The position numbers were made by a program, and so were the translations under genes. This document shows positions 1-5,717 of a stretch of DNA of 6,122 nt, in pieces. Position 1 is the stretch's first letter; the number at the start of each line of letters is the position of its first letter. Source of the stretch: Flavisolibacter sp. (GTDB lineage: Bacteria > Bacteroidota > Bacteroidia > Chitinophagales > Chitinophagaceae); contig JAICTW010000183.1 in the NCBI GenBank assembly GCA_025936195.1, forward strand, positions 1 through 6,122, given 5' to 3'. The notes under the pieces were generated by a model. It did not search any database, was not told the origin of the DNA, and saw only the letters and a list, made by a program, of their open reading frames with translations.

Positions 1-1
1 G

Positions 2-343
2 GGCATTTTGCGTGACAGGGAAATCCTGATTCGTCAGGATCTCATGAGTTTTAAAGAAAACCTGGAACCCGTAAAAAAAGTGTACGACCAGGTGCATAAA
101 GTATTTACAAGAGATAACCGTGTTCCTGTTTTCAATATCGGGCTTGAAATGGGAATTGATCTCCTGCTAAAAAGATTCCTTCTGGCAAGAGCAAACTGGC
201 TGATAAAAACATTTGTTCCTTACCTGGTTAAAAATTATTCTTCGCATATCATTGGAGAAGAAAAACGCAAATTGATCATTAACAAGATTGAAGAGCTGTT
301 CAGTAAGTTTCGCCCCAAAAGACACACCGAAGCAAAGTCCTGA
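2..343 (+). CDS. C-terminal part of a conserved Bacteroidota hypothetical protein (5' truncated)
   Basis: The frame is open from the left edge of the window to a TGA at 341-343, so the true start probably lies outside. Internal TTG (8) and ATG (44) codons exist, but neither has a convincing ribosome binding site. The visible 113 or so residues begin with a charged helical stretch (RDREILIRQDLMSFKENLEP), followed by a more hydrophobic middle (IGLEMGIDLLLKRFLLARA, then VPYLVKNYSSH) and a basic C-terminus (FRPKRHTEAKS). The layout of a charged coiled-coil-like start, a semi-hydrophobic centre and a lysine-rich tail resembles small proteins that in Bacteroidota often follow YtxH-type and holin-X-type membrane genes. 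That resemblance is from memory, and those genes would lie outside the window. No catalytic motif is visible and the function is unknown. The coding call is fairly secure; the family suggestion is weak. Confidence 0.7.
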   Translation, partial: GILRDREILIRQDLMSFKENLEPVKKVYDQVHKVFTRDNRVPVFNIGLEMGIDLLLKRFLLARANWLIKTFVPYLVKNYSSHIIGEEKRKLIINKIEELFSKFRPKRHTEAKS

Positions 344-424
344 TTCTTTCCTTATTTTCTCTGCTGTAGAAGTTCTTCCCTTTATTACAAATAGTTGAGG
401 AAAATTTTTCAATGAAAAAAAATT

Positions 425-463
425 CTTCAGCACTGTTCAAAACAGGTACAGTTTTTACTGAAG
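425..463 (+). other. Imperfect hairpin between the first two genes
   Basis: CTTCAG (425-430) pairs with CTGAAG (458-463), and inside it ACTGT (432-436) pairs with ACAGT (448-452). This leaves an 11-nt loop and an asymmetric bulge. The sequence after it is GTTTTACAT, too short a T-run for a convincing terminator. It could weakly terminate the first gene or form part of the leader of the second. Confidence 0.3.
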
Positions 464-490
464 TTTTACATAGCAGCTAAACAAAATTTT

Positions 491-724
491 ATGTCAGATC
501 CATTGCGGGAGCACACACCTCCAAAAACAAAAAAGCAAAAACAATCTGATGCAAACGGAAGAGAAGATGGTGATGATTCATTGTTGAATTCCTCGCCAAC
601 CGACAGCCGCTCTGATGAAAAAGTGGTAGTGAATGAACAAAGGGCTGATAAAATTGTCAATGGTCCTTCGCAAACTGCTGCCAACACAAGCGAAAGAGAT
701 GGCTACGATGATGAACTCTTATAG
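491..724 (+). CDS. Small hydrophilic, probably disordered protein of unknown function
   Basis: An ATG at 491 opens a 77-residue frame ending in TAG at 722-724. The product is almost free of hydrophobic residues and is rich in Asp, Glu, Lys, Ser, Asn and Gln. It has a basic N-terminal segment (PPKTKKQKQ) and an acidic C-terminus (ERDGYDDELL). There is no signal peptide, membrane segment or recognisable domain, so it is predicted to be unstructured. The leader before the ATG is A/T-rich (AACAAAATTTT), as is common in Bacteroidota, which lack strong Shine-Dalgarno sites. Terminator-like hairpins on the same strand (777-846 and 868-897) agree with a short transcript ending there. An opposite-strand frame overlaps it, but its cysteine- and phenylalanine-rich product looks like a shadow. 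I do not recognise the family. It could be a small stress-related protein, by analogy with its DUF1328 neighbour. Confidence 0.5.
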   Translation: MSDPLREHTPPKTKKQKQSDANGREDGDDSLLNSSPTDSRSDEKVVVNEQRADKIVNGPSQTAANTSERDGYDDELL

Positions 725-776
725 GCTGAACGTAGAAACTGACGAGCTATAAACGAAAGAAAGGATTTAGAGCCTT

Positions 777-846
777 AACCTCCTGGTAATTGTGAAGTAA
801 AGTAGGTGGATGTGATGAACGAATGGCCGGGAGGTTTTTAATTTTT
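777..846 (+). terminator. Possible long-loop intrinsic terminator or 3' end of a small RNA
   Basis: AACCTCCTGG (777-786) pairs with CCGGGAGGTT (827-836) over ten base pairs including one G-U wobble. It is followed at once by a T-rich run with one AA interruption (TTTTTAATTTTTT). The GC-rich stem plus T-run on the + strand is terminator-like. The 40-nt loop is unusually long, so this could instead be the terminal stem of a small structured RNA. It lies about 50 nt after the stop of the 77-aa gene. Confidence 0.5.
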
Positions 847-867
847 TGTCATCAGAGGGTTAGGTTT

Positions 868-897
868 ACTGTCCCGCAAAACGTGCGGGACAGTTTT
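868..897 (+). terminator. Intrinsic terminator with a perfect 11-bp stem
   Basis: ACTGTCCCGCA (868-878) and TGCGGGACAGT (884-894) form a perfect 11-bp, GC-rich stem with the 5-nt loop AAACG. The T-tract on the + strand is short (TTTT, 894-897). It backs up the hairpin at 777-846 and separates the rightward 77-aa gene from the leftward DUF1328 gene. The sequence is compact enough to be a dispersed repeat unit, which one copy cannot show. Confidence 0.6.
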
Positions 898-947
898 AGT
901 TATAGGTTGACTATCAAAACTTCCAAGCGTATACCTAGGCGTTTATT

Positions 948-980
948 CAAAAACAAAAAGGTGCAACTTAAGTGCACCTT
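948..980 (-). terminator. Intrinsic terminator of the DUF1328 gene
   Basis: Read on the - strand, AAGGTGCA (from 980) pairs with TGCACCTT over 8 bp around a 7-nt loop. It is followed by a T-rich run with single G interruptions (TTTTTGTTTTTG). The hairpin begins 20 nt after the stop codon of the leftward DUF1328 gene, the expected place for its terminator. Confidence 0.75.
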
Positions 981-1000
981 ATCATTAAAATGAAATCTCT

Positions 1001-1168
1001 TTAATCAACTCTTCGGAAGCCGCCTGCTATTAATGAAAGTACAAACAGCACCAGGAAAATAAAGAATAAAATTTTGGCAATAGATGCAGCACCTGCAGCT
1101 ATACCACCGAATCCGAAAATGGCTGCTATAATAGCAATAACAAGAAAAATAATTGTCCAGCGTAACAT
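1001..1168 (-). CDS. DUF1328 (UPF0391) small membrane protein, YtjA-like
   Basis: This 55-residue protein starts [20 protein letters not shown] and ends in GGFRRVD. It has two hydrophobic helices, about residues 5-20 and 33-48, joined by a Gly/Ala-rich turn ([12 protein letters not shown]). This pattern, including the LRW start and the AGGFRR-type end, is the hallmark of DUF1328, and the length matches the family's usual 53-60 residues. Family members such as E. coli YtjA are predicted inner-membrane proteins with no established biochemical role. In many bacteria they sit with general stress genes. The start is fixed by the conserved MLRW; no clear Shine-Dalgarno site precedes it. It is a single-gene unit facing left, with a terminator 20 nt downstream. 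A longer leftward frame overlaps its 5' end in another reading frame and is not believed. Confidence 0.93.
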   Translation of the reverse strand: MLRWTIIFLVIAIIAAIFGFGGIAAGAASIAKILFFIFLVLFVLSLIAGGFRRVD

Positions 1169-1381
1169 AAGTTAAAGGTTTTGTTGGTTAATAAATTTTC
1201 ATAGTAATAAATCAAAGAACCGTACCATAATAGTGCTGTAAGACTAAAAACTTCAAAGAAAAATGGGAGCTGTTTTTGAGGAAATAGTTCCACTAAACAA
1301 TACTTGAAGTACGGTAAGCATCTGTTTACAGGTTTAAAAATTTTGGTACTGTTTTTTAATGAGAAGAAAGGGGGGCAGCTT

Positions 1382-1630
1382 ATGCTCTTTGCTGACAGAA
1401 TTATAGAATCTTTCAACCTTGCTCCTATGCAAAAAATTAATTTTTCAACAGCGGTGGCTTCTGCTCCAAAAATAATTAGTGCAGGAAAGCCTTCAATACC
1501 ATTGATGAGGCAACCTATTGTAGAAAGAAAAACTTCCGATCCCTCATCGGCTTCTCCAAAAGGAGAGAGGTACCCGATACCTTCTTTCTTCGAATACAGG
1601 ATCAAGCCTCGAGAGTACGATCCTCTTTAA
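1382..1630 (+). CDS. Doubtful 82-aa hypothetical protein
   Basis: An ATG at 1382 opens an 82-residue frame ending in TAA at 1628-1630. The frame stays open further upstream to a TTG at 1304. The ATG is preferred because a purine run (AAAGGGGGGC) lies about 5 nt before it, unusual for this window and able to act as a ribosome binding site. The product is mildly basic, with a Pro/Ser-rich second half (DPSSASPKGERYPIP) and no recognisable domain or membrane segment. A strong + strand terminator follows 38 nt after the stop, supporting rightward transcription. Against a real gene, the 3' half is dense in small inverted repeats, and a 159-codon frame on the other strand covers the same DNA. It may be a structured non-coding RNA or a gene relic. 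I recognise no relatives. Confidence 0.33.
   Translation: MLFADRIIESFNLAPMQKINFSTAVASAPKIISAGKPSIPLMRQPIVERKTSDPSSASPKGERYPIPSFFEYRIKPREYDPL
1536..1624 (+). repeat. Cluster of four small inverted repeats
   Basis: Four successive hairpin-forming units follow one another. CCGAT (1536-1540) pairs with ATCGG (1546-1550) around a 5-nt loop. TCTCC (1553-1557) pairs with GGAGA (1562-1566) around AAAA. GGTA (1569-1572) pairs with TACC (1578-1581). AGGATC (1598-1603) pairs with GATCCT (1619-1624) and encloses the palindrome CTCGAG (1608-1613). Together with the terminator at 1669-1695 they look like the 3' part of a folded RNA. The individual stems are short, so chance is not excluded. Confidence 0.45.
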
Positions 1631-1668
1631 GTTTTTAGTTTATTAAGTTCACCCTAAATCATGAACGG

Positions 1669-1695
1669 CGTCCCTGTTGGGACGTTTTTTTTTTT
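1669..1695 (+). terminator. Strong intrinsic terminator
   Basis: CGTCCC (1669-1674) pairs perfectly with GGGACG (1679-1684) around the tetraloop TGTT, followed by eleven T residues (1685-1695). This is the clearest rho-independent terminator in the window. It ends a rightward transcript whose body must lie upstream, in the 1300-1660 region. Confidence 0.85.
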
Positions 1696-1725
1696 GAACC
1701 GCTTGCATTTTTTCAATGAATTTTC

Positions 1726-1750
1726 CTTCAAGGAATAGATTTCCTTGAAG
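1726..1750. repeat. Perfect 10-bp inverted repeat
   Basis: CTTCAAGGAA and TTCCTTGAAG are exact reverse complements separated by TAGAT. The hairpin is followed by no T-run on either strand, so it is not a standard terminator. It starts 31 bp after the T-run of the preceding terminator and may be a protein-binding site or a relic. Confidence 0.5.
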
Positions 1751-2191
1751 CTTCTTCTCAGTAATCTGGTTTCTTACTTATAATTTCTTAATTCATCAAT
1801 CACCTATTTTTCAGAACCCATTTCTTTCAAAACAATTCTTCCACATTAAAGAAGAACAATAGTTCTGTTAGCGGCAAAGAACAGGGATCCTGCAGTTCAA
1901 ATACAGTAATAGTTTTACTGGCCCCCTTTCTTAATCAAATCTTTATTTCAGTAAAAGGCCAAATGGAGATCTTTAAAAAGTAAATTATAAAATGTAGAGA
2001 TTGTTTGATCAAATGATGATAAAACCACAGTTCGGGGAAATCATTCCTCAAAATTTTCTTCGAAATGGATGATATGTAAAACAACTAATCTTTACTCCTC
2101 AAATTCTGTTTCACTTAAATGATTGATTCCCAACTTTTTTATAACAAATTCAACAATTCCGCATTTTTGGTGTCGCTCTTGTTTTATAAAG

Positions 2192-2224
2192 CATACGCCA
2201 AATCATTCTTTTTCATACGCCAAA
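2192..2224 (+). promoter_or_regulatory. Direct repeat CATACGCCAAA x2 before rpoN, possible operator
   Basis: CATACGCCAAA occurs at 2192-2202 and again at 2214-2224. The repeat period is 22 bp, about two helical turns, and the second copy ends 10 nt before the rpoN start codon. Identical spaced half-sites of this kind commonly bind a dimeric regulator on one DNA face. In the transcript they would lie in the leader and could instead act on the RNA. A degenerate inverted copy (CGACACCAAAAA on the - strand) lies at 2164-2175. No matching regulator can be named. Confidence 0.45.
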
Positions 2225-2234
2225 ATCAGCACAG

Positions 2235-3656
2235 ATGATTAATCAGACTTTAGCTCAAAAACAGCGGCTGAAAATCCTTCCTCAACAAATTCAGTTGCTG
2301 AACTTCTTCCATCTGAATACTCTTGAACTGGAACAGCGTATTCAACAGGAAATAGAAGAAAACCCTTTACTCGATGATCAGAAGAACGAGTTTGAACCGG
2401 TTGTTGAAAAGTTCAATAAAGATTCGGTGCAGGATTACCAGGACTGGGAGGAATATGGTTATGATGATATTCCGGACTATAAACTGGAATACAATAATTA
2501 TTTGCACAATGAAAAACTGCCTGAGCGGCCGGTGGTGAATAATTATGATTACCGCCGTTCATTGAAAGACCAATACAAATTGAGCTCCGATGATGAAAGA
2601 GAAATTGAACTGGCGGAGTTCATTATTGATTCGCTCAATGAATGTGGTATTATGGAGCAGGACATTGAGGCGCTTGCAGAAGACATTTCATTCAAGCAAA
2701 ATAAATGGGTAGAGGCCGATGATATCCTGAAGATCTTACAAAAGATCCAGCAGTTGGAGCCCGTTGGTATTGGTGCAAGAAACATTAAAGAATGTTTGCT
2801 GATACAGCTCCATCGAATGAACACCAGGCGTCCTGATGTGAAGATGGCGATCAAACTTCTGGAAGAACACTTTACCGATTTGCATAACCGCAACATGGAT
2901 AAAATAAAAGTTCATTTGGGTATTGATGAAGAAGAACTGAAAATTGTTCTGCGGTTAATAGCTACGTTAAAAATGAAGCCGGTAAATGAATTGCAGGAAG
3001 GTGTTAACATCAATCAGAATATCTTGCCGGACTTTATTGTTACACGCAATGCCGATACCATCGAAGTGTGTTTGTACAGGCAACGTTCCGAAAGTCTTAG
3101 TATTAATTCGTCCTGGAAAGAAATGGCGGAGAACAACGCTAAGGTAACTACCGATAAATCGGCAGTGCAATACATCAAGAATAAATTACAATCCGCTCAA
3201 TGGTTCATTCATGCCGTGCAGCAAAGAGAGTCTACGATGTTGAAGATCATGAAAGCAATTGTGCAGATGCAGTATGATTATTTTGTTACCGGCGATATTA
3301 ATCAGCTAAAACCAATGATCTTAAAAAATATTGCCGAAATGGTGGGAGTGGATATTTCAACCGTATCAAGGATTACCTGTAATAAATATGCTGAATCGCC
3401 ATTCGGATTGCTGTTGCTGAAAGATTTGTTTACAGAAGGAATTGCCAACCAGCAAGGGCAGGTGATCAGCAATAAGGTAATTCAGTCGGCGATTGAAGAA
3501 GTGATTGAAAGCGAGGATAAGCACAATCCTTATACCGATCAGCAATTGGTGAAAATTCTTTCGCAGAAAGGATTTTCCGTAGCCAGAAGAACCGTTGCCA
3601 AATACCGGGAGCAGTTGCAAATACCGGTATCGCATGTTCGCGGCTTGTGGGCATAA
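2235..3656 (+). CDS. rpoN: RNA polymerase sigma-54 factor RpoN
   Basis: This 473-aa protein directs core RNA polymerase to -24/-12 promoters, which open only with an ATP-driven activator. Region I is the Gln/Leu-rich N-terminus (MINQTLAQKQ, PQQIQLLNFF, LEQRIQQEIEENPLLD, residues 1-47), the part that contacts the activator. An acidic linker with many Asp, Glu and Tyr residues follows to about residue 125. The core-binding region then spans roughly 110-290 and includes LEPVGIGARNIKECLLIQL. The DNA-binding half has a helix-turn-helix (IAEMVGVDISTVSRITCNKY, about residues 366-385). Near the end comes an intact RpoN box, ARRTVAKYRE, at 450-459, which reads the -24 element. Length and motif order are normal for Bacteroidota, and the start matches the family N-terminus. 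An activator gene follows 59 nt downstream on the same strand without a terminator. Identification is essentially certain. Confidence 0.98.
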   Translation: MINQTLAQKQRLKILPQQIQLLNFFHLNTLELEQRIQQEIEENPLLDDQKNEFEPVVEKFNKDSVQDYQDWEEYGYDDIPDYKLEYNNYLHNEKLPERPVVNNYDYRRSLKDQYKLSSDDEREIELAEFIIDSLNECGIMEQDIEALAEDISFKQNKWVEADDILKILQKIQQLEPVGIGARNIKECLLIQLHRMNTRRPDVKMAIKLLEEHFTDLHNRNMDKIKVHLGIDEEELKIVLRLIATLKMKPVNELQEGVNINQNILPDFIVTRNADTIEVCLYRQRSESLSINSSWKEMAENNAKVTTDKSAVQYIKNKLQSAQWFIHAVQQRESTMLKIMKAIVQMQYDYFVTGDINQLKPMILKNIAEMVGVDISTVSRITCNKYAESPFGLLLLKDLFTEGIANQQGQVISNKVIQSAIEEVIESEDKHNPYTDQQLVKILSQKGFSVARRTVAKYREQLQIPVSHVRGLWA

Positions 3657-3661
3657 GTTTT

Positions 3662-3669
3662 TACATTTG
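3662..3669 (+). promoter_or_regulatory. Candidate Bacteroidota -7 element (TACATTTG)
   Basis: TACATTTG matches the TAnnTTTG -7 consensus of the Bacteroidota housekeeping sigma factor and lies 46 nt before the activator start codon. A TTG sits at 3645-3647, but the 14-nt spacing is shorter than the usual 19 or so, and no better -33 element is seen. It could give the downstream operon its own transcript in addition to read-through from rpoN. Confidence 0.35.
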
Positions 3670-3715
3670 AAATTGAACCATACTTTTTTACGAACCATAA
3701 AACTTAAATTAACAG

Positions 3716-5203
3716 ATGCAAACCATTTTAATTATTGATGATGACCGCGACATGTGCCTTCTGCTTAAGCGCTTTTTAACCCGCCACGGATACGAAGTGC
3801 TGGAGGCTTATAACGGCAAAAAGGCTTTGGAAATATTAGAATCTACTGAACCTTCTCTTGTTATGTGCGACTTTCGTCTGGAGGACATGGAAGGAAACGT
3901 ATTGCTTGGAAAAATAAAAGAACGATATCCGCATTTGCCGGTGATCATCATCACAGGTTACAGCGATATCAAAATAGCTGTTGAAGTGATGAAGATGGGT
4001 GCTTACGATTACATCACCAAGCCGCTTTTCCCCGATGAAATTTTAGTGACGATCAAAAAAGCTTTGGAAGATGCGGAGAAGGGAGAAAGTTCTCCTGCTG
4101 TTCAGACTTCTGTTGCTGCCGAACCCAAAGCACAAACATTTTCTGCACCAAAAGAAAAGCAGCAGGGTGTAATTGTTTCAGGTGACTATATTTTTGGTGA
4201 TTCGCCTGTCTTCAAACAAATTTTACAGCAAATAGACTTAGTAGCGCCTACCAATTATACAGTGATCATTCATGGTGAAAGCGGAAGTGGTAAGGAAGCC
4301 ATTGCACAGGAAATTCATAAGCGCAGCAAACGAAAAGGAAAACCATTTGTGGCCATTGACTGTGGCGCTCTTTCCAAAGAACTCGCGGGAAGCGAATTGT
4401 TTGGTCATGAAAAAGGTTCTTTCACCGGTGCATTGAATCAAAAGATCGGAAGCTTTGAATTAGCCAATGGAGGAACTATTTTCCTTGATGAAGTTGCCAA
4501 CCTTTCCTACGATATTCAGATCTCTTTGCTGCGTGTGGTGCAGGAAAGAAAAATGAGAAGAGTAGGCGGAGTGAAAGATATTGATCTTGATGTACGTATC
4601 ATCATTGCAAGTAATGAACGCTTGTGGGATGCTGTGCGGAAAGGAAAATTCAGAGAAGACCTGTATCATCGCTTCAATGAATTCAGCATTGATGTTCCGC
4701 CGCTTCGTCAGCGTCCGGATGATATGATGCTGTTCGCCAATCACTTTCTGGCACAAACTAATACAGAACTAGGAAAGCATATTAAATCCTTTAGTAACGA
4801 AGTGGAAACTGTTTTCAGAAATTATGTTTGGTATGGTAATCTTCGTGAATTAAAGAATGTAATCAAGCGGGCAACTTTGTTGACAGATAGTGAAGAAATA
4901 GAAGCAAGCTCATTGCCTTTTGAAATTTCTCATTTCAGCAAATTGCAGTTCGAAAAACAACCGGAGCCGGTTTATTCAGGTATGGCATCGGTACCAAGTT
5001 CGTTTACCGAGGTAGTGGAAAATCCGAGAAACCTTTCTGAAACAACATTGAAAGGCGCTAGCATTGATGCTGAATACGAAATGATATTGAAAGCTCTGAA
5101 AAAGGTAAACTTTAATAAAAGTAAAGCAGCCAAGCTGCTGAATATTGACCGTAAGACTTTATACAATAAGATGAAGCAGTATCAGGAGTTTAATAATCAA
5201 TAA
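3716..5203 (+). CDS. Sigma-54-dependent response regulator (NtrC/AtoC type)
   Basis: This 495-aa cytoplasmic activator has the classic three-part layout. The receiver domain (about 1-120) shows the acidic pocket D8-D10, phospho-acceptor D52, switch T80 and K102. A low-complexity linker (121-155) follows. The AAA+ domain (about 158-390) has Walker A GESGSGK at 187-193, the sigma-54 contact loop as GSFTGA at 234-239 instead of the usual GAFTGA, and Walker B IFLDE at 255-259. It also has the FREDLYHRF arginine region at 312-320 and WYGNLREL at 372-379. A Fis-type helix-turn-helix (NKSKAAKLLNIDRKTLYNKM) lies near 467-486. Phosphorylation at D52 should allow hexamer formation and ATP-driven remodelling of the RpoN closed complex. 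It sits directly after rpoN and 7 nt before the next gene. Its target promoters and cognate kinase are unknown. Confidence 0.96.
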   Translation: MQTILIIDDDRDMCLLLKRFLTRHGYEVLEAYNGKKALEILESTEPSLVMCDFRLEDMEGNVLLGKIKERYPHLPVIIITGYSDIKIAVEVMKMGAYDYITKPLFPDEILVTIKKALEDAEKGESSPAVQTSVAAEPKAQTFSAPKEKQQGVIVSGDYIFGDSPVFKQILQQIDLVAPTNYTVIIHGESGSGKEAIAQEIHKRSKRKGKPFVAIDCGALSKELAGSELFGHEKGSFTGALNQKIGSFELANGGTIFLDEVANLSYDIQISLLRVVQERKMRRVGGVKDIDLDVRIIIASNERLWDAVRKGKFREDLYHRFNEFSIDVPPLRQRPDDMMLFANHFLAQTNTELGKHIKSFSNEVETVFRNYVWYGNLRELKNVIKRATLLTDSEEIEASSLPFEISHFSKLQFEKQPEPVYSGMASVPSSFTEVVENPRNLSETTLKGASIDAEYEMILKALKKVNFNKSKAAKLLNIDRKTLYNKMKQYQEFNNQ

Positions 5204-5210
5204 GCCCAAC

Positions 5211-5714
5211 ATGCCAATCATTAATTCTACATTCCCAAACAGGAATGATAACACCCTACAGAAAAAACAGAATACAGGCTTGCTTTCTCTGAATGATGTG
5301 CTGAAAGAAAGTTTGAGGAAAGCCCAGAGTCAGGTGGAAAACCTGCAATTGATCATAAGATGCGAAAGCCTGCCTGATATTAAAGCAGATTACAGCGAGA
5401 TGTTGCAATTATTTGATGAATTGCTTAACATGATACTAAACTATCCGCCAAAAACATCCAGGTTATTCCTGTATGTGGATTGTGAGGAGGAAACAACGGA
5501 TGTAATTGACATGACATTGGATGCGGAAAGCAAGCGATATACAATCAAGTTCAACACCAATATTACCACTCACGAGAACTGGAAATTAATGAATACTCAA
5601 TCGTTGATCAATTGCAGGCAAATCCTTTCACGGCATAATGGTAACTTAGTAGTGAATGATATCAGCAGCACGGGATGTTTGTTTTCCCTTTCGCTGCCCG
5701 GTAAAATGGAGTAG
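5211..5714 (+). CDS. Degenerate histidine-kinase ATPase-like (pseudo-HATPase) protein
   Basis: This 167-aa protein aligns by eye with the C-terminal ATPase half of bacteriophytochrome-type histidine kinases. LSLNDVLKESLRKAQ (26-39) matches the usual lead-in. LPDIKADYSEMLQLFDELL (54-72) matches LPxVxADxxQLxQLFQNLI. SLINCRQILSRHNGNLVV (131-148) plus TGCLFSLSLPGK (154-165) match GLAICKKIVERHGG and GSTFYFTLP. The nucleotide-binding motifs are missing: the N-box Asn aligns with M74, the DxGxG of G1 reads NTNIT (115-119), and the GTGIGL of G2 reads MNTQSL (127-132). There is no DHp domain, phospho-acceptor His or membrane segment. It therefore probably cannot bind ATP or phosphorylate, and may act as an adaptor or as an inhibitor of the flanking regulators. 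It starts 7 nt after the activator stop and ends 3 nt before the next start, so translation is probably coupled. The fold assignment is inferred; no homologue is named. Confidence 0.7.
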   Translation: MPIINSTFPNRNDNTLQKKQNTGLLSLNDVLKESLRKAQSQVENLQLIIRCESLPDIKADYSEMLQLFDELLNMILNYPPKTSRLFLYVDCEEETTDVIDMTLDAESKRYTIKFNTNITTHENWKLMNTQSLINCRQILSRHNGNLVVNDISSTGCLFSLSLPGKME

Positions 5715-5717
5715 AAC

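Larger units (their letters stand above)
1696..2234. other. AT-rich gene-free spacer upstream of rpoN
   Basis: I find no believable coding frame, tRNA or mobile element in these 539 bases. They do contain inverted repeats. One is a perfect 10-bp stem, CTTCAAGGAA (1726-1735) with TTCCTTGAAG (1741-1750). Another is TTTTACTG (1913-1920) with CAGTAAAA (1949-1956), and a further CAGTAA lies at 1904. The last 70 bases hold the direct repeats and the weak promoter-like element described separately. The spacer is long for a sigma-factor promoter region, so an unrecognised small RNA or short peptide is possible. Confidence 0.6.

Noticed and set aside
167..433. Leftward 88-codon frame opposite the first gene
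   Set aside because: It covers the end of the first coding region and a T/A-rich spacer, and the product has no coherent domain or hydrophobicity pattern.
466..687. Leftward 73-codon frame opposite the 77-aa gene
   Set aside because: The product is a Cys/Phe/Ser-rich shadow of the opposite strand. The nearby terminator-like hairpins favour rightward transcription.
1208..1235. Possible sigma-54-like or -7-like promoter for the DUF1328 gene (TGGTACGGTTCTTTG on the - strand)
   Set aside because: The GG-to-GC spacing is off by one and the -12 GC is absent. It also lacks the TA needed for a TAnnTTTG element.
1126..1605. Leftward 159-codon frame overlapping the 82-codon frame and the 5' end of the DUF1328 gene
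   Set aside because: Its end overlaps the clearly real DUF1328 gene in another frame. The product has an odd composition with a poly-Leu end and no domain. The strong terminator at 1669-1695 serves the opposite strand.
3657..3715. Terminator between rpoN and the activator
   Set aside because: The 59-nt gap contains T-runs but no stem-loop, so read-through is likely.
4746..4765. TGGCAC inside the activator gene, resembling a -24 sigma-54 element
   Set aside because: No TTGC or GC occurs at the required spacing, and it lies inside a coding sequence under protein constraint.
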